A stretch of 64,000 nt of DNA from CAYMZZ01 sp046297935. Its GTDB lineage: Bacteria; Bacteroidota; Bacteroidia; Chitinophagales; Chitinophagaceae. Location: assembly GCA_046297935.1 (NCBI GenBank), contig JBKBHA010000011.1, positions 62,001 through 126,000 on the forward strand, given 5' to 3'. The notes beneath the pieces were generated by a model, which saw only the letters and a list, made by a program, of their open reading frames with translations, was not told where the DNA came from and did not search any database. Made by a program: the position numbers and the translations under genes. Below, piece after piece: positions 62,450-64,000 of the stretch. Within the stretch, counting starts at the first letter, position 1; each line of letters begins with the position of its first letter.

Positions 62450-63481
62450 TTATTCGATGACGATGAAATTTTTTTCCTCGCGAAATTTGCAGTTCAATGT
62501 GAAGCAAAGCGCCTGTAAGATGTCGGTGAGTGGCTGATTGCTGTAGTTTCCAGTGATTTTGATCTGACCTTTTTTTGCGCGTTTGTCCACAATCGGTACC
62601 CCGTACCAGATCCCGAGTTGATGGAGCACGTCGGAAACTGTGTTCCGATCGAATTCCAGATTCCCGCTGATCCATTTCTCAAGCGGCTGCTTGTCGAAGG
62701 TTTCCAATGAAAACGAATCTGCATCTTTAGCCCAGTTTAGTCTATAGCCCGGTTTCAGTACTTCCCTTGATTCTATTGGTGATTGCACGCTGATCTTTCC
62801 TTCGAGTAGTTGAACGGTGAATGCTGTATCCGGACTATTCCCATCTATAAAGAAAGCTGTGCCTAAAGCCGTGGTAGCAAAATTTCCGTTGTGCACTGTC
62901 AGCGGACGCGAAGGATCATGAAATACTTCAAAATAAGCCTGTCCCTCCAGACGAATATTTCGTTGTGTTTTGTTGTAGCCTTTATCCAGCGAAATACTAC
63001 TATTGGATTTTAATACTACCGTTGATCCGTCTGGCAAACTGACTTGTTTGCGTTCGCCCATACCGGACTGTGCAAATGGCGTATCAAAATTCAATTCGGT
63101 CTTGGCTGGTTTTTGTAAAAAATAATATGCCATCGGTAAACTGACCAGTAGCAAAACGGCAGCTGCCCATTGCCAACGAAATCTGACAATCATTCCCCTG
63201 ACGGTCACTGAGGCATTTACTTCTTTCTGAGCTATGGCAACAGGCGCAGGCGTCTGAATACTGGCTTTTACTTTTTCTATTTCCTGGAGTATTTCTTCTT
63301 GTCTCAATGATGGATGTAGTGCATGCAGCCAGTTGAGTGCTTCATCCATCACCAGCTTATTAGCCGGATCGGCAGCGGCTATCGCCTGCCATTTATTTCT
63401 GTGTGGAGAGTGTTCGTTCAGACAAAAGTCAATAAAGCTTTCGTCCATCAGCAGCGTTTCAACAGTCAGTTCCAGATTCAT
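62450..63481 (-). CDS. FecR-family anti-sigma factor
   Basis: 343 residues. The cytoplasmic N-terminal domain (about 1-100) contacts the sigma factor and is followed by one membrane helix (about 103-122). The periplasmic FecR domain reads RKQVSLPDGSTVVLKSNSSI (about 134 on), and a C-terminal DUF4974/STN-like domain (about 260-343) receives the transporter signal. It lies between the ECF sigma and SusC genes, the standard order for sensing uptake of a substrate. Confidence 0.93.
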   Translation of the reverse strand: MNLELTVETLLMDESFIDFCLNEHSPHRNKWQAIAAADPANKLVMDEALNWLHALHPSLRQEEILQEIEKVKASIQTPAPVAIAQKEVNASVTVRGMIVRFRWQWAAAVLLLVSLPMAYYFLQKPAKTELNFDTPFAQSGMGERKQVSLPDGSTVVLKSNSSISLDKGYNKTQRNIRLEGQAYFEVFHDPSRPLTVHNGNFATTALGTAFFIDGNSPDTAFTVQLLEGKISVQSPIESREVLKPGYRLNWAKDADSFSLETFDKQPLEKWISGNLEFDRNTVSDVLHQLGIWYGVPIVDKRAKKGQIKITGNYSNQPLTDILQALCFTLNCKFREEKNFIVIE

Positions 63482-63571
63482 TCCGAAGTGCTTTTAGTGG
63501 AATGATCCGAATGTCCGCTGGTTTTACCCGTGTAGCAGTTTTATTTTTTTATGCCAGTTTTCGTACAGTTT

Positions 63572-64000
63572 TCAGCTGATCTTTTTCCGGATAAATTCCA
63601 GGATAGAATGGCTTCTAAGCGTTTTAATCGCTTCATGAATCTTGTTGTATACGGTGCGCTGGGCCAGGTCGGTACGCTGGGCGATTTGTTCGTAGCTAAG
63701 GCTGTCGTAGAAGCGAAGTTGTAATAATTGCCGCTGCCGCGGTGGAAGTGTTTCGAGCGCTTCCTGGAGCAGTTGTTTGATGTGCGACTGTCGTTGTCCC
63801 GCGATCAGATATTCTTCGTACGAATATTCAAATCCTGGGAAGTCCTGGATCGGGAGATCGAGTTGCCTTTGAATTTTTTGGAGGTAGTGAATAATATAGT
63901 TGCGAAAGGAGACCAGTAGGTATGCCTGTAGATTATCGGCGTTTGCCAACATGGCTCTTTTTTCCCAAAAGTGCACAAAGAACTGGCTGACGATATCTTT
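63572..64000 (-). CDS. ECF sigma-70 factor, partial (cut by window end)
   Basis: The frame is open from 63572 to the last base, 143 codons with no start inside the window, so the N-terminus lies beyond it. The visible part begins KDIVSQFFVHFWEKR (end of sigma region 2) and continues through region 4 (ALETLPPRQRQLLQLRFYDSLSYEQIAQRTDLAQRTVYNKIHEA). It pairs with the FecR gene 90 bp downstream and would be released when the SusC transporter binds substrate. Confidence 0.9.
   Translation of the reverse strand, partial: KDIVSQFFVHFWEKRAMLANADNLQAYLLVSFRNYIIHYLQKIQRQLDLPIQDFPGFEYSYEEYLIAGQRQSHIKQLLQEALETLPPRQRQLLQLRFYDSLSYEQIAQRTDLAQRTVYNKIHEAIKTLRSHSILEFIRKKIS

Noticed and set aside
1..64000. tRNA, rRNA, transposase, integrase or toxin-antitoxin genes
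   Set aside because: None recognised. Only the GxxExxY gene resembles a possible mobile component.

Overview
The window looks like a chromosome segment of a gliding-type Bacteroidota, most likely Chitinophagales/Chitinophagaceae. This is inferred from gene content: a fused MurF-alanine racemase, gldF-gldG, SusC/SusD with an ECF sigma/FecR pair, HmuY-like and DUF6607 proteins, a T9SS-type C-terminal sorting domain, and promoters of the Bacteroidota TAnnTTTG type. No rRNA, tRNA, CRISPR array, transposase or phage gene was seen.

Layout. 1-4010 (minus strand): the start of a truncated secreted-protein gene, a NarL-type two-component system with its own membrane protein and lipoprotein, and a PD40 lipoprotein. 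Two nearly identical 30-bp elements (164-193 and 2971-3000) lie at the two ends of the two-component operon. 4150-8808: a thioredoxin-like protein, then nrdA and nrdB, separated by an oppositely oriented GxxExxY gene with a perfect 32-bp inverted repeat. 9415-11683: nitroreductase, di-haem peroxidase, DUF4920 protein. 11964-20596: an iron/haem uptake island (siderophore-type TonB receptor, PepSY membrane protein, HmuR-like receptor, HmuY-like lipoprotein, DUF6607 protein). 20699-32894: mostly housekeeping (ileS, a DksA/TraR-like protein with a histone-H1-like tail, acpP, fabF, rnc, mce, cysteine desulfurase, IscA-type protein) with small envelope proteins between. 33457-40211: gldF, gldG, terC, murF-alr, lspA. 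40255-44573 (minus): a large T9SS-type secreted protein, a doubtful small ORF and fumC. 44839-49372: fucosidase, second glycoside hydrolase and sugar isomerase-like protein.

49420-64000 (minus strand) is the most unusual block. Upstream are an ECF sigma factor (cut by the window end), a FecR anti-sigma factor, and SusC (with STN signalling domain) and SusD. After a strong terminator come five tightly packed genes: a DUF1549/DUF1553 cytochrome-c protein, a Tat-exported DUF1501 protein, a Tat-type NHL beta-propeller, a chitobiase-C-like/carbohydrate-binding-like protein, and a membrane protein with DUF2231, haem c, leucine-rich and the same C-terminal domains. It looks like a polymer-uptake locus in which a Planctomycete-style DUF1501/PSCyt system stands where glycosidases would normally be.

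A second theme is non-coding. Degenerate 7-bp arrays (TGARASG; R=A/G, S=C/G) start on the stop codon of the TonB receptor gene (14319) and of rnc (30434), with a mirror array at the end of mce. A stop-to-stop hairpin of another family joins the DksA-like gene to its convergent neighbour (25046-25142), and a related period-7 cruciform lies upstream of nrdB (8964-9114). A tail sequence is shared by the GxxExxY hairpin and the 14.5-kb array. These look like families of dispersed elements that settle at gene ends.
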